Positions 50,020-61,361 are shown, counted from the stretch's first letter. The stretch is 64,000 nt of DNA from Bryopsis sp. KO-2023 (GCA_030272585.1 BSYQ01000006.1:1327001-1391000); one strand, 5' to 3'. Translations and numbers: made by a program. The notes: generated by a model not told the origin, from the letters alone.

Positions 50020-53000
50020 CTAGGTCGCCCTATCCCGCGTTAAGTCGTCGAACACGAAACGTTGGGCGAGTGTTCGAAGTTCTCGCCAGGCGTCGGCCTC
50101 GGTGTCGAGAACATATCGGAAGACGGCATCCGACCGCCATCTCCCCTGTGTTTTGATTTGTCTCACAGGGGCGCCTGCTTGACTCATAAGAGTGGCGCCC
50201 CCTTTGCGTAGGCTATGAGTGCCGTAGAGGTGGCGGGGTACTTCCGGCATAGCCGATGCGATGTACCCAGAAACACGGTCAGCAAAACCGCGAGGCGAGA
50301 GGTGTCTCGCCGCATTTCTCGCCAGCGGAAACACAAAAACACTACGTAACTGCAGCAGATACGCTCGCCCCCGCCGATCAGGACAAACTGCCGCTAAACT
50401 TTCTGGCAGTCGAGGCAAACGTACCCATGTCCCCTGCCGATGGGTATCTGTTTTTGACTGTGGTAGAAATAATTCAAGGCCGTCTGGACTTGCCAATTTT
50501 AAGTGTTCCGCGCGAACACAAACGAGCTCAGAAACTCGCAACAGGCCGAAAAAAGCTAAGCAAAAAGCAAAGGCGTCACGAGCGCCAATCGTCTACGAAA
50601 CCGCATCAGCCGCCTTGACCAGCTTGCAGAGCTGGTCCAAGGAAAAGGGCTGCTTCGCTTGCTGCGTGCCTGTCCCCAGTTTTTTCTTTGCTGCTTCCAA
50701 ACACTGCTGAACGCCAGTCCACGTCCAAAGATCCTCCCCTTGCTGAAGCCACACTGTTTTGGCAAGGGCGGCCATTCCTGTCGCGATCGTATTGAACGCC
50801 AACCCCATCACGACTTGAACCGAAATCCAAGTTGCAACAGAATGCTCCGAAGCAGGAAATGGCGCCAACTGCGCCAAGTTGCAGACCTGCGAATATTGTC
50901 TGACCCTGGAAGCGTATGTTTGCTGCGTACTTGCTTCCAGATGCGCTTTGGCTAACGCGCGCCAATCCAACGCCTGTTCTCGTAGAACAGGATTTTGAAA
51001 AATGGCGGTAAGAGACCTTTTGGGGCTCCCTGGCACCGTCGGAGCTGGACGTAACGTCTTCGTCGAACAATGAATCGGGCTGGGAAACACGACTGATACC
51101 ACCGCGCAGTGCATAGCGTGACCTGAACTCGTTCGGGGTGTCCCCGTCCCAACATCATTCCGCATCGTGCCTGGTAAAAAAGTATCTGCTTGCTGTGGCA
51201 AGCTGAAAGTATCACGGATATACGGCTTTAGAGTGGCAAACCAGGGAGCTGCGGGCCACCAAGGAATGACCAAAACGCCACTTCCGCCATGCGACAGTAA
51301 GTGGCGGACGACGTCGCCCAACATCGAGAAGGGGGGGTTTCCGTAAAACTTTCCCTGGGTCCACGCGAAAGACAAGGCATCGACGGCAAAAGCGCCGACG
51401 TCATGACTCTCTGAACAAAAAGGCAAAGGTTCGTCCGTTTCTGGATTCCTTTGCCGATTAAGGTTCGACGCAAATAAATCAATTGTGAACGGTCCCCATA
51501 ATAACCACACGTAGTTGAACCACAGCGGGTTCAACTTGTAGTCCTCTGGGTGAAAAACCCGTGACTCTTCATCAGCACCGGAATCGATAATCGCCGCAGA
51601 CCCAACGAACCCAATAGTCAAGGAAAAATCTCCAAGCAACTCGAGGGTAGCTAAGGCGAGCACAAGCAGGTTGATTCCGTCGTTAAGGGAAGGAGAACCA
51701 GCGTTTTTCCAAAACCCACGAACACCTGTAGAATCGGTGCGAACTAAAATTCGTTTCCCGACAACATGAGGCCAAAAAGCCACAAGCGCCGCGAACACAC
51801 CTTTCAGCTCCGTCCAAACGGAATCGGTCGCCGTAAGAGTCGGCCAACGTCCCTGGCCGCGCAGTGGCGTCACATTGTGGGATGCTGTAAAAAGTCGGGC
51901 TCCCCATCCAAGTCCGGACGCGTCGGTGTAGAGAACTACACGGGGAGCCGAAGGTTCAACAGACATGCCGTTCAGCTTATCGAGATTAGCCTGGAGCAAC
52001 CTCAAGTCGTCACGCACCTCCGGTGAGGGGTGTAACAAGAAGGAGTTATTACGGACCCCCTTCGACGAGATTGGCAATTTACTCAAGAGCTGAAACATCG
52101 ACCTAGAAAAAAATCGAGCCAAAGGAATCGCGGGGAGGGTGGCGACGACGTAGCCGACCACACGCTCCGCCTGCTGTCCGGAAAAATGTTGCATCTGCAG
52201 CAGATTTCCGACGGCTTTTTCAATTTTCTCTAGTTTCTCTTTGCTGACAGAAACTCTCGCCATCGGTTCCGACTCCACGATAAAGCCAAGAAACTTAACG
52301 CGCTTCGTGGGAACGAGGTTAGACTTAGCCAAGTTTAGTCGCAAACCGAGCTCAAAAAGATCGGCGAAAACAATTCGCTGCGTCGCAATGACGTCTTCTA
52401 AAGACGCGTTAAAGAACAGGGCGTCATCAAAATACAGGACGACCCTGATGCCGAGGCTCCGCCATTTTCTGACGAGCGGCCGCAAAAGTTTTGTGTAAGC
52501 GAAAGGTGCGTTCGACAGCCCGAAAGGCACGCACTTGAATCGATAAACTCGTCGGTCGAGTTCGAAACAGCAGATGCGTTGCAAGTCCGGGTGAAGGGGT
52601 AATTGAAAATAGCCCTTCTTAAAATCAAAGCCCCAAAGAAAATCTCCTGCGCGGAGCATTTCCTTCACGACTTTAATTCCTTCCAGACGAAAACTGGGAG
52701 CCTGAAGACATTCATTCACTGCGCGGGCATCGAAGCAAAAGCGAAATAAGTCAGGAGGCGGTTTCGGCGCTGTCTGTAGCGGCGATAAAAAAGCAACCTC
52801 GTTTGGGTCGTCTTTTAGATGGGTAACGTCTTCGACGGCGCCCCACTCTAACATTCGTTTGACTTCTGTTCGTAGAAATTTCCATTCGGGATCGCTAAGG
52901 CGATACTGTTTTAGTTGTCTCTTTGCGATCAAAGTGTTTAGACCGTGCAGTTCCGCACGAAAACCATGCTTGACCCAACTAGGTACAGGCGAACCTGGAG

Positions 53001-54018
53001 AACACAAGGTTCTCCAGTGTTCGGAAAAACGACTAATGTCGCCGGTTTTGAATGGTCCTGAACGCAAAGGTAACTGATGATGAGTAGCCCACGTTTGAGC
53101 ATCCGCGTATTCGACTGACGGTCGCAACGCAGGACGTTTGTTTAGGACACCGAGAAAAGTCCCATGGATAGTCCGCCGCACCAGCAACCCATTGTGGCGA
53201 AACTGAAGGGAATCGACCAGGGACGTCAGTTGCTGGACAGTGACGTCTACGTTCTGCTGGATGCCCGGAACCACCGTCGCTATAGGTGCAACATGCAGCT
53301 GGGGTACGCCGGGAACTAGCTTCCCTCCGCAATGAACAGCAGTTGTTAAACACGGGAACTTACTTTTTCGAGGGCTGTCGGGTTCCCTGTCTGCACTACG
53401 CTTGTTGATTGCTGGAAGTAACCTCCGGAGAAGCGATAGCTCCTGTGACTGCGCCGGTGGTTTCCTGCCCGAAAACGTTCGTTGCATGGGTGGAGCTTCT
53501 GGCAGATTTTGTGTAGACAACCATTGGCTTGGAAAATTGCTGTCCTCGGAGGCTTTGACCCGATCGTCGTCGGAGATGCGTCCAATTATCTGTGTCACTT
53601 GTGGGTTCTTCCACCCGGCGCCATGCCCTTTCACCAGAATAGCTCGAACCAGAGCAGCACTACCACGGATTAGCTCCTGTCCGTCTGCCAAAGGCATCTC
53701 CCGGGACTGTTGGAACGCTTTGTCCATTTCTAGCGACGCAGCGGCTGCTGGTCCCAGAAAGGTTGAATGGATAAGCGGTGTAAGGCTTTCCTGTGTGGTA
53801 TTTGCACTCATACGTGCGAGTTCAGTTCTCAGTGACGAGTTTTCCCGGCGAATATCATTTTGCACAGCAGCAATGTCCGATACATGGGCGATGAGCTGAG
53901 AAAGTTGCTCGGCCGTGGCCGGAGCAGATACTTCTTCCTCGATATCATGAACCTCTGGAGTGGATTCTGGCATATTTGCGCGAGTCGGGGAAATCCTTGA
54001 CCAAAACCCCGTGGACAT
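50020..54018 (-). CDS. DIRS-type polyprotein (gag-like, RT, RNase H, tyrosine recombinase), one in-frame TAG
   Basis: Starts at ATG 54,016-54,018 (MSTGFWSRISPTR). The first ~370 residues are gag-like without a clear motif. Reverse transcriptase follows (FCFDARAVNECL, GFDFKKGYFQLPLHP, FGLSNAPFAYTKLL, catalytic LYFDDALFF). RNase H is next (LYTDASGLGWGARL, TELKGV, RTDSTGVRGF), then the DIRS-specific segment (TIDLFASNLNRQ, GNPPFSML, VLVIPWWPAAPWF). The C-terminal tyrosine recombinase has LLRVSEL, THSLRKGG (HxxR) and GRWRSDAVFRYV with the likely nucleophile Tyr. A TAG at 50,593-50,595 interrupts the recombinase domain. The frame continues unchanged on both sides, so it is a recent nonsense mutation or a readthrough codon. 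GC-rich codon use contrasts with the T-rich LINE nearby. Confidence 0.9.
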
Positions 54019-54569
54019 CAACACGTGAGACCGAGATAGCAGTGGGCGTGAACGGGAGAGTATTGCAGCTGGACTGGCAGCGTTCGACAGATGGCCTTGG
54101 AATGACTTGGCTTTGGTGAAATGGAAGTTGAGTTGGGACAGAAAAAGTCGCCAGAAACAACGTGCTTACAGCCGTCCCGACGAAGGTCAACGAACTGTGG
54201 GCTGCCAGGTTGCTGGACTTTTGCCAGGTTAACTGGACTGGCTGGAAACTCAGGGCAACTGGGCCTGATTGTGCACAGGGAAAAACTCCCACAAGGTCTC
54301 CAGGGAATTCGATATCCAAACTGGAATTAGTGAATGACAACACTTATGCAGCTGTGAAGTCGATATGTGGACTCAGCTTAAGGAGCTGGAAAGCTCCAAC
54401 TTGCCAGACTGTAGCCACTGAGGCAAAGCCAGCCTCTGTAAGAGTAGCAAGGTTCCTGGGAACCACTATCTGTGTAAGACAATTCTAGGAAGTCGACTGG
54501 ACTTGGGAACCTGTTTGGACAGGAACTGTGCCTCCAGGGAGGACTGTGACCTTGCTAAGAAGGAATAGG

Positions 54570-54820
54570 ATTGCCGGTAATGCCGGACTTATTGCCAGGA
54601 CCGCGGACGGGATGCCGGTAATGCCGGACTTTGTGCCAGGAACGCTGGACTTTATTCCGGTAATGCCGGATGGGTGCCAGGAACGCTGGACTTGATGCCG
54701 GTAATGCCGGACTTAGTGCCAGGAACGCTGGACTTTTTTCCGGTAATGCCGGATGGGTGCCAGGAACGCTGGACTTGATGCCGGTAATGCCGGACTTAGT
54801 GCCAGGAACGCTGGACTGAA
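54570..54820. repeat. Minisatellite, six ~41-43-bp units in the DIRS leader
   Basis: Unit CCGGTAATGCCGGACT, then GTGCCAGGAACGCTGGACT, repeated six times. Each unit holds two short palindromes (CCGG..CCGG and CCAG..CTGG). It lies between A1 and the polyprotein start, in the transcribed leader. Confidence 0.92.
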
Positions 54821-55186
54821 GGCCTGAAACCTGGGTGGAATCGGGCTTAGGAACAAAGGTAGGTACGGGTAGCCGGGACGTAGTAGGTGGCGGAACCGGA
54901 CTCCAAGAATGGCGGAGACGCTAGCCAGGGGCAGTGGATGATGTGGTAACGGTTGGCTGTTGACTGGAATGAAGAGGAGCCCACCGAGGCCCGTGTAGGA
55001 GGCGGTGTTGACAGCAGCGCAGCAGCAATTTGTTGACGGTCGTATAGCAGCAGTCTCGGACGCTTGTGGAACTTGTAGATAAAAAACCACGGAACAGACT
55101 AAACTGTCGGTGGTAGAGAGAACTTGTTTTTGTTTTGAGTGAATATCACCCACAACGCCAGCGACCTAAGCCGAAGGCGAGCAGGC

Positions 55187-55345
55187 GAAAACAAAAAAGG
55201 AAAACAAGAATTACCTTGCTTGTTTTTCTTGCTGCTTAAATCGTTACTCTGAATAGTCATGAGTAACCGCAGCTATTTCAGGCTCTTGTTCGCTTTACAT
55301 GAACCCCTGTAACAGGCTTTACTTAATTCTCAAGTAAAGCTTTCA
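55187..55345 (-). repeat. DIRS split direct repeat A1 (159 bp)
   Basis: 5' end of the element on the minus strand; same as 49,079-49,237. Confidence 0.93.
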
Positions 55346-56340
55346 CTTTCGGCTGATTTTGTATCGTACGATGAAAAACATCGCACGCAGCAGGTGTCCA
55401 AGCCGCAGAGCCGTTGCCTTCTTTGCCAACCTTTTTGGGTGGGGGATACCGCGCCTCTTGAAAATGTCACTCACAGTGCGGTAAAGACCCCACTGCGGTA
55501 TCCCCACCTATTTGTATCGTCCACACCTCTATCTTCCGGGACCGGGTGGTGAAAAGGTAGGAAAGCGCGAGGGAGTCGAACCTGGACCAACTCCACCGCT
55601 TTTCGTGTCGCACATTCCAGTCTCCCCCACACTCCTCGTCGAGGAAACACTGTTGTGGTGGTGGATGTAATGATTGAGGGAAATGATTGATGTTATATTT
55701 TTCATCGCAACATCGTTGCGCCGTAATTTTTCGAACCATTTTTCTTGCCGCTGCTGTCGAGGCTACGAACTAAGCGGGAGAGAAACGAACAGGGCGGCAA
55801 GCGAAAAACGTGAACTGCGAATGACAGGCCTGCGGCAGCAAAGGAAAAATGGAAGTCCTTTGCGAAGTTCGCTAACCCTTGCTGTGCGGTACCGCCTCTC
55901 CAGGTTTTGGGGCTCCTTTGTTTTTTCTGTAGGTTTGACACAGGGAAGTAACAAAAAAACCCAAGAAAAAACAAACGCGACCGCGTGAGGTATGGCGTGA
56001 GGGTCCCGTCCGTACCCTGTCTTTCCTGGTTTAAGTCGCTCCTGTACGAATTTCCCAGTGCTGATGGGTTGCTTTGCTGGGTTTGTTTCGTCACGAAACT
56101 GCGAAATCCCAGGTCCCAGGTCAGGGTTGGCGATAATTGCTGTGCTTTGAAAAATGGTGACTGTTTTGTCTCCAGTGCCCTTTGTGGGGTTATGATGGTT
56201 GGTAAGTGTATTGATTCAATCAGGGATAAACTCCACCTGGAGATCGAAAACTTGTTGGATGTATAGGTAGGCCACCAAGCTGAGCAAGGAAGCCAGATTG
56301 TCCCAGTACTTTTCATGAGTTTGCTGCTGATGGATATAGA
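55346..56340. other. CACTA interior left of the HIT/GalT-like exons
   Basis: Contains one TATCGTACGATG motif, a plus-strand frame at 55,985-56,266 and a 234-residue minus-strand frame at 55,702-56,406. Neither shows a domain I recognise. The first exons of the HIT/GalT-like gene may lie here. The short stretch near 55,565-55,600 (minus) contains a B-box-like GGTTCGACTCC. Confidence 0.4.
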
Positions 56341-58139
56341 GGATTTTTGCGAAGTGGAAATATATTTGGTTTCCCAGTGACTCGGATTGTCCGCCGTATT
56401 ATCCACATGCGATCAAGAATCTGCGTTCCAAATTCGACGCGCGCTTGGATGTGCATGCATCGAATGTGGTTTCTTGCATTTTGATCAGGGTTTGCTCAGG
56501 ACAATGAACAGCTGGTGGTGAGCGTTTCAAATCGGTTCTCTTTGGAACAGACCTGGTTCAATGAGGAGAGAACCAACAAGCCGCAGAGTTTCAAACGAAC
56601 AGATGGGCTCCTGGATCCTACTAATGGCGGTCTGACATCCGACTTCTGCAACTGGAAGGAATTCACAGCTGTGGATGATTTTGGAAGGTGAGCCTTCATC
56701 AAGGTTAGGCATGCAGCTGCTCATCGACACAGTGAAACTGGTACTATCGGATGGGAAGATTTTGTGAGTTTTCTCAGTGGCTGCATTTTAGGGCGGCCTC
56801 ATGCGGTCAAAGGATCAAACCTCTTCAAATACTGTGCCCCCTCCCATGGTATCGTTTTGTTCAAGAACCACCATCCCCCTAATTTCACTCAAGCTGAGGT
56901 CGCGGATCTTTTGAGTGTATCCCTGGAATGGATATCCAAAGCTCACGGGTTGCACGGAAATGCCCATCATCCTTTGTTTGTCTGGAATTGTCTGGCCAGA
57001 GCTGGGGCCAGCCAGTTTCATGGACATGCACAAGTCATGCTGAGTAGAGTGAGTCGTCATTCTGCATCCCCCCCAAAAAAAACAAAAAGAGAAAAAGCAT
57101 GTGCTGTTTCAAGGTGATTTTGAATGTTTGCATTGACGAAATAGCCCCTTATTTTTCTTGACGCTTGATCGATTCGCTCCATCAGGTGCCATTCCCTGCA
57201 GATGAACGAATGAAACAAGTCACACAGCTCTACGAAGTTGCTATGGAAGCTGGACAGCAAGGTGGGGCTTCCTCTCGTTTTTCCTTGTTGCAAAAGAGTG
57301 ATCCATCGCATTGATGTTTATTGTTGCTGAATTAGTTTATTTCGAGATTCCCAAACTTCTGCCCCAATTAGGCAAATCTACACATTGCACAGATGTTTTC
57401 CTCATAGTTCAAAAGCTGGGAAGGGTTGTTTAAGAGCTCCTGGGTGATTTTTTCGTTTTGATTTGCTTGTTTGAATTATGTTGAGCCATCAGCACCCTGA
57501 CACAAGGAATGAGGAGCATTCTCATTTTTTGTGGGTGGGTGAAGGTGTTGGGTAGTCAAGAATTTGAGGAGCGGTTGCTGAGGTTCGGGATAAAAGGGAG
57601 AACAAGGGAAGCAGGCATCGCAGACTTCTGCCAAAAAAAAGGAGTGGCGTGTGCTTGACACAATGCAACAAAAACTGGGCGAGGTGTCTTTTTTTTGGCG
57701 GCATATGCTCTTTTTGTGTGAACCTTATAGTTGTATTTTCCTTTCTTTGTTTCCAGTATTTGGTAGTCAAGGACATTATGGATCCTCACCGTGGCGGAGA
57801 CACTGTTTTGCTGAGTGGTGTGGCGAGGCTGCTGCAACAGTTGATCCAACAGTTTTTGGGCAGTGTGTGCGTGTGGGGTGATCACCAGGACCGCAAATGT
57901 ACACAGCTCTCAGGTGGATACCCGGCAACTCTGTGTCGAAGGAACTCTGGAGGTCAAGGTAAAGCATGTTCAATTCTTTGTTTGGTGTGACCCAAATCTA
58001 TCGAATGGTATTGCTTTTTGCCAGACCCTGCCCTGTTTCCTTCTAAGGAAGTGGACTGGAGGAGAGCAAGAGCCAACTGTGCCATCACACAACTTCCAAT
58101 GAACACGGGGAGGCAACGCTGGCTGCATGTAGAATGCTA
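56340..58139 (+). CDS. HIT-superfamily (GalT/AP4A-phosphorylase-like) gene inside the CACTA element
   Basis: Firm exons: 56,500-56,687, 56,778-57,048 and 57,186-57,261, in consistent phase. Probable upstream exon ends at 56,450 (PPYYPHAIKNLRSKFDARLD). The second firm exon holds CAPSHGIVLFKNHHPP and the catalytic-type motif RAGASQFHGHAQVML, matching the HxHxQ signature of galactose-1-phosphate uridylyltransferases and AP4A phosphorylases (family SxxHPHxQ). Such enzymes move nucleotidyl groups through a His intermediate. Downstream exons near 57,756 and a terminal one at about 58,048-58,139 (EVDWRRARANCAITQL..., TAA) are less certain. The N-terminus is not resolved. Lying wholly within CACTA ends, it looks like a captured host gene. 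Whether it is functional cannot be told. Confidence 0.55.
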
Positions 58140-58279
58140 ACGATCAAAATTGAAGAGGAGGCACAAGACAAGACAGCACTTCTTGACTGAGTTCAGGCAA
58201 ATGCATGTGAACTCTTAGGGGGCAGTGCATCTTTTTTGGTGTCAGTTCAAGAGTATTTGAAAAAAAGCAGACTGTACAG

Positions 58280-58327
58280 ATGATATGCCAGGTGGCAGTC
58301 CAACCAGGTTCGAGTCCTGGATATCAT
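58280..58327 (+). ncRNA. Mini tRNA-like structure in the CACTA right part
   Basis: Ends ATGATAT/ATATCAT are perfectly complementary (7 bp). Inside are a GCC-AGGT-GGC hairpin and a perfect 5-bp T-arm CCAGG-TTCGAGT-CCTGG. There is no anticodon arm; 48 nt. The design matches the pair at 24,185 and 45,094 with unrelated sequence. No T-run terminator follows closely. Confidence 0.3.
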
Positions 58328-58429
58328 TGAATGCTTGGTATTATCATATATTTCCATGTAAACAGTGTACGACACAACTCCACCCACTGCGATATCGCAC
58401 AGTGATATCGCGATATCGACGTTTCCCTC

Positions 58430-58550
58430 AATACATCGTACGCTACATTCCAGCCAATGTGCGATGTTTCTCCAAAAACATCGTACGCTACATTCCAGAC
58501 GACATACGTCGTTTCTCCAAAAACATCGTACGCTACATTCCGGCTATCAT
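58430..58550. repeat. CACTA subterminal tandem repeat
   Basis: Three units of roughly 40 bp: TTTCTCCAAAAACATCGTACG followed by CTACATTCC. Each carries the ATCGTACG core also seen at the left end (48,571, 48,608 and 48,692). Confidence 0.85.
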
Positions 58551-58674
58551 ACCATACAAAAAACGTATCGTAACAAAAGTGCAATTGACCCATTGTATGC
58601 GGTACGTTTTGTATCGTACGATACACTTTGTCTTGCATGCTATACAGATGGTACCGTATACGATACAAAAAACG

Positions 58675-58703
58675 TATCGTATAGCCAGGCTGTTCTCGTA
58701 GTG
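58675..58703 (-). repeat. CACTA right terminal inverted repeat
   Basis: Ends CAGGCTGTTCTCGTAGTG; inverted copy of 48,532-48,560. Confidence 0.92.
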
Positions 58704-58715
58704 TTCTGTGCTTGC

Positions 58716-59777
58716 TTGTTCTTGTTCTTTTCTTTCTTTATTGTTCTCTTCCTGAGACAATATCTATTCAAGGTCAGTCTTTTCGTCCAAAAGATAAAGT
58801 TCGTTATTTGGGATTTCATTTTTCTGCACGTGGAAATATATTTGCTGACCATTTTGAATATATATTGTCGAAAGGTCGAGCAGCTTTGGGAAGATTATGG
58901 ATTTTATTAAATAAGACTCAAGTTTTTTCCCCACGTGTGGCTGTTGGTTTATTTCGTCAATTGGTGCAAGGTCGTCTTTGTTATGGTTGTGAACTTTGGT
59001 TTGTTTTTGCTTCTAATAACATAAAAAGGGAATTAGATCGCATTCAAACCACGTTTCTTCGATGGTTATTGGGTCTTTCTCCGTCAACTCCTAATTCCTT
59101 AATTTTGTTGGACCTCAAAGTGAAACCTCTTCATTTTTATTTTATTCGACAAGCTTTTCGTTTTTGGAATCATTTGGTCAATCCTTCGGTACAAAATATG
59201 GCAGCTCGATTGTTTGCTAAAGGCAAAGATTCTGGGACGGTTATGTGGTTTCAAAAAATGAGGCAATTGTTAGATTCTTTCACTTCCAGTTCATCATCTC
59301 CTTTATTATTAGAGGATGGTTCTATTGACATTCAGGCTTGGCAAAGAGCGTACAAGGTTTATTGGGTTTCTCAAACGTTTGATTCGGCTGGTCGATATCC
59401 TAAAGTTGAGTCCTATTTAAATTTTTTTTATTGTGGGCGAGATGGTTTAAAACGTTTAGAGTCAATTGGAGATCGAAGTCTTCGCTCTTTATATATGAGG
59501 TTTAGATTGGGATGTTCTGTTTTGGCAATAGAAACTGGTCGATACGAAAATGTGGACAGACAACGAAGATATTGTCCTTATTGTGGTTCACCTTGGATTG
59601 AAGATGAATCACATTTTATTTTTATTTGCCCGTTATATAATGGTTTAAGAAGATCATTTTCGGATTTGTTTGTTTTTCGAAATATCAAGGGGTTTTGTTA
59701 ATCAACAAAACATTTATCGGGTGGCTTTTTATTTACGAAAGGCAATTCAGATTAGACAATTGATTCTATGGGAATAG
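58716..59777 (+). pseudogene. LINE reverse-transcriptase C-terminus, 5'-truncated and frameshifted
   Basis: Encodes the thumb and C-terminal region of a non-LTR reverse transcriptase: KVRYLGFHFSARG, YGCELWFVF, ELDRIQTTFLRWLLGL, and the CCHC knuckle CPYCGSPWIEDESHFIFIC. The catalytic palm is missing through truncation. The frame stops at TAA 59,699-59,701. A 1-nt shift reopens it to TAG at 59,775-59,777, so a single-base insertion in the TTTTG run near 59,696 is likely. Codons are strongly T-ending, unlike the host genes and the DIRS element. Confidence 0.85.
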
Positions 59778-59855
59778 ATTGGATCATTATATATTCGTTG
59801 TAATAGGAGAGCGGCATCTCCTACACAATGTAAATGTTGTTTGTTTGTTTGTTTG
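58716..59855 (+). mobile_element. 5'-truncated LINE with (TTTG)n tail, TSD TTCTGTGCTTGC
   Basis: A perfect 12-bp target-site duplication sits at 58,704-58,715 and 59,856-59,867. The 3' end is a TTTG microsatellite (59,837-59,855), a common non-LTR tail. Only the C-terminal part of the reverse-transcriptase ORF remains. The left arm has the unoccupied site (TTCTGTTTTTGC, reverse complement at about 20,775). Confidence 0.92.
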
Positions 59856-60508
59856 TTCTGTGCTTGCAATAGTGTAGTCAGGGCCATTAATGGCCATTAA
59901 TTAATATTGATGTGGCAATTTCGTTTCCCTTGATATCCGGGGAGAATGGGGGATTTTCAGAAGTTTTTTCATTCAATAAAGCAGGACTCAGACGTGGGGA
60001 ACGTGTGCTTTCATTGACATAAAGCGGGGCTAGGATAAGGAGAGAGTATGCTTCTCAGACTCGGTAGCAATATGTGTTTGAGGATCAGCTGTGCAATTTT
60101 GATTCGATTTCAGTGGAGCTCCGTGTGAAATTAACTTTATCACAATATTGTGGTGGAGTTTGTTAAGCAGAATAACAAGCAACATACTTGTAGTGTACTA
60201 CGTACGTACTGACATTGTGTTATAGAAGCGCTGTTGGGGTGAAGTGTGCTACTAGTCTGAAATTGTGCCTATTGTTTTTCAGCCCGAAGGTAGTCAGGGA
60301 TTTTGTGAGTGTGGGGGAGTTTCATTTCCAGATTGTACTGTTCTTACGATCATCAACAGTTTATTGGCTTGAGAAAGCACGCCATCGAGAAACAGAATCA
60401 ATACAACCAAACGGATGCAAATCTTCTGTAACTGTACAAATTATTTTGATCGTTAAAGAAGTGTTGATTCTATAAATAGCCCAGCCACCCTGCAAACCCC
60501 TGGTGAAT

Positions 60509-61162
60509 ATGGCTTCGTCGCGTTCTGACAAAATAATTGACATGGTTTTCTTTCCCTTTATGGCATTTGTTCCAGCGTCATGGAAGGGTGCAAGAATTAT
60601 CACACTCCAGAAAGTCTCATCCTTACTAAGTTTTTCAACCACACGCACTCAGCTCCTGAGTTTTTTTTCGGTCAGTTCTTTCGACAATTCTGTGTTGTGG
60701 CGTTCTGACACATGTGTGCGTACCGGTGTGTTTGTCAGTGCCCAAATCTTGAAAGAAAATCTTTAGATGACGGGCTTCTCTGGTCATATTGTCTTGGTGC
60801 GAGACCACACGCAGTGCTCTTCAGAAGAAGGTCGACTGCTGCGAAGCATTCCACACATCCTTTACCCTACCGCAACACACAATTTTGAACAAATATCCGT
60901 TGAGCGAGTGTTGTGTTGGAAACACAAGAGACGGCTTACCCGCTTACCCGAAGAAAAAAGGAAAACAAAGTATCCCAAGTTTAGATTTTGTGTGCTGAAG
61001 ACTCAAAATATTCCCCCAGCGCACTTGCAGCTCCCACTTGACAGAACTACGGAACGACAACGTTTCACCTGTTCGAAGTCTCAGCGCTTCTCAGATTTAC
61101 GGGTTCTCCACTTGTGGAATGCCGAAACGAGCAAATTGCAAAGCAACTGGTTGTATAGCTGA
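60509..61162 (+). other. Duplicated region with weak coding potential (right copy)
   Basis: ATG at 60,509-60,511 opens MASSRSDKIIDMVFF. A second frame at 60,767-61,162 contains VRDHTQCSSEEGRLL. Same layout as the left copy at 19,448-20,116, with frame-changing indels between them. No family recognised. Confidence 0.25.
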
Positions 61163-61361
61163 CCACGGGGGTCCACTTCCAGATTGAAAACGTACCAGCT
61201 CGCACTTTTCTCGTGGCTTTATCCACCTACGGTTAGGTGAACAGATTCGTGCGGTTCGATAAAAGTCCGTGCTGTGGTCTAAACCCCACTTGCCTTTCAC
61301 CGACGAGCGCAAGTTGATTTCTGTGTGCGTTCTTAAGTTTTATATCTCAGAGAACACAAGG

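Larger units (their letters stand above)
48717..55345 (-). mobile_element. DIRS-order (PAT/Ngaro-like) retrotransposon with split direct repeats
   Basis: 6.6-kb element read on the minus strand with the order A1 (55,187-55,345) - ORF - B1 (49,238-49,581) - A2 (49,079-49,237) - 18 bp - B2 (48,717-49,060). A copies are both 159 nt and B copies both 344 nt, and appear identical. This A1-ORF-B1-A2-B2 layout is the split-direct-repeat form of tyrosine-recombinase retrotransposons, which integrate through a circular intermediate. The polyprotein has reverse transcriptase, RNase H and tyrosine recombinase. No target-site duplication is evident, as expected for this class. Confidence 0.88.
48532..58703. 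mobile_element. CACTA-type DNA transposon, 10.2 kb, TSD TTC
   Basis: Terminal inverted repeats of 29 bp with one mismatch (48,532-48,560 and 58,675-58,703) begin CACTACGAGAACAGCCTG. They are flanked by the 3-bp duplication TTC (48,529-48,531 and 58,704-58,706). CACTA ends with a 3-bp TSD define the CACTA/EnSpm superfamily. Subterminal regions carry many TATCGTACGATA-type palindromes. I found no transposase, so it is probably non-autonomous. It carries a later DIRS insertion (48,717-55,345) and a HIT/GalT-like gene. The left arm of the palindrome has the empty site (about 20,770-20,795). Confidence 0.88.

Noticed and set aside
55565..55610. Fourth mini tRNA-like structure on the minus strand (B-box GGTTCGACTCC with AAAGCG/CGCTTT ends).
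   Set aside because: The T-arm stem pairs poorly and the inner hairpin competes with it. Not strong enough to list beside the other three.
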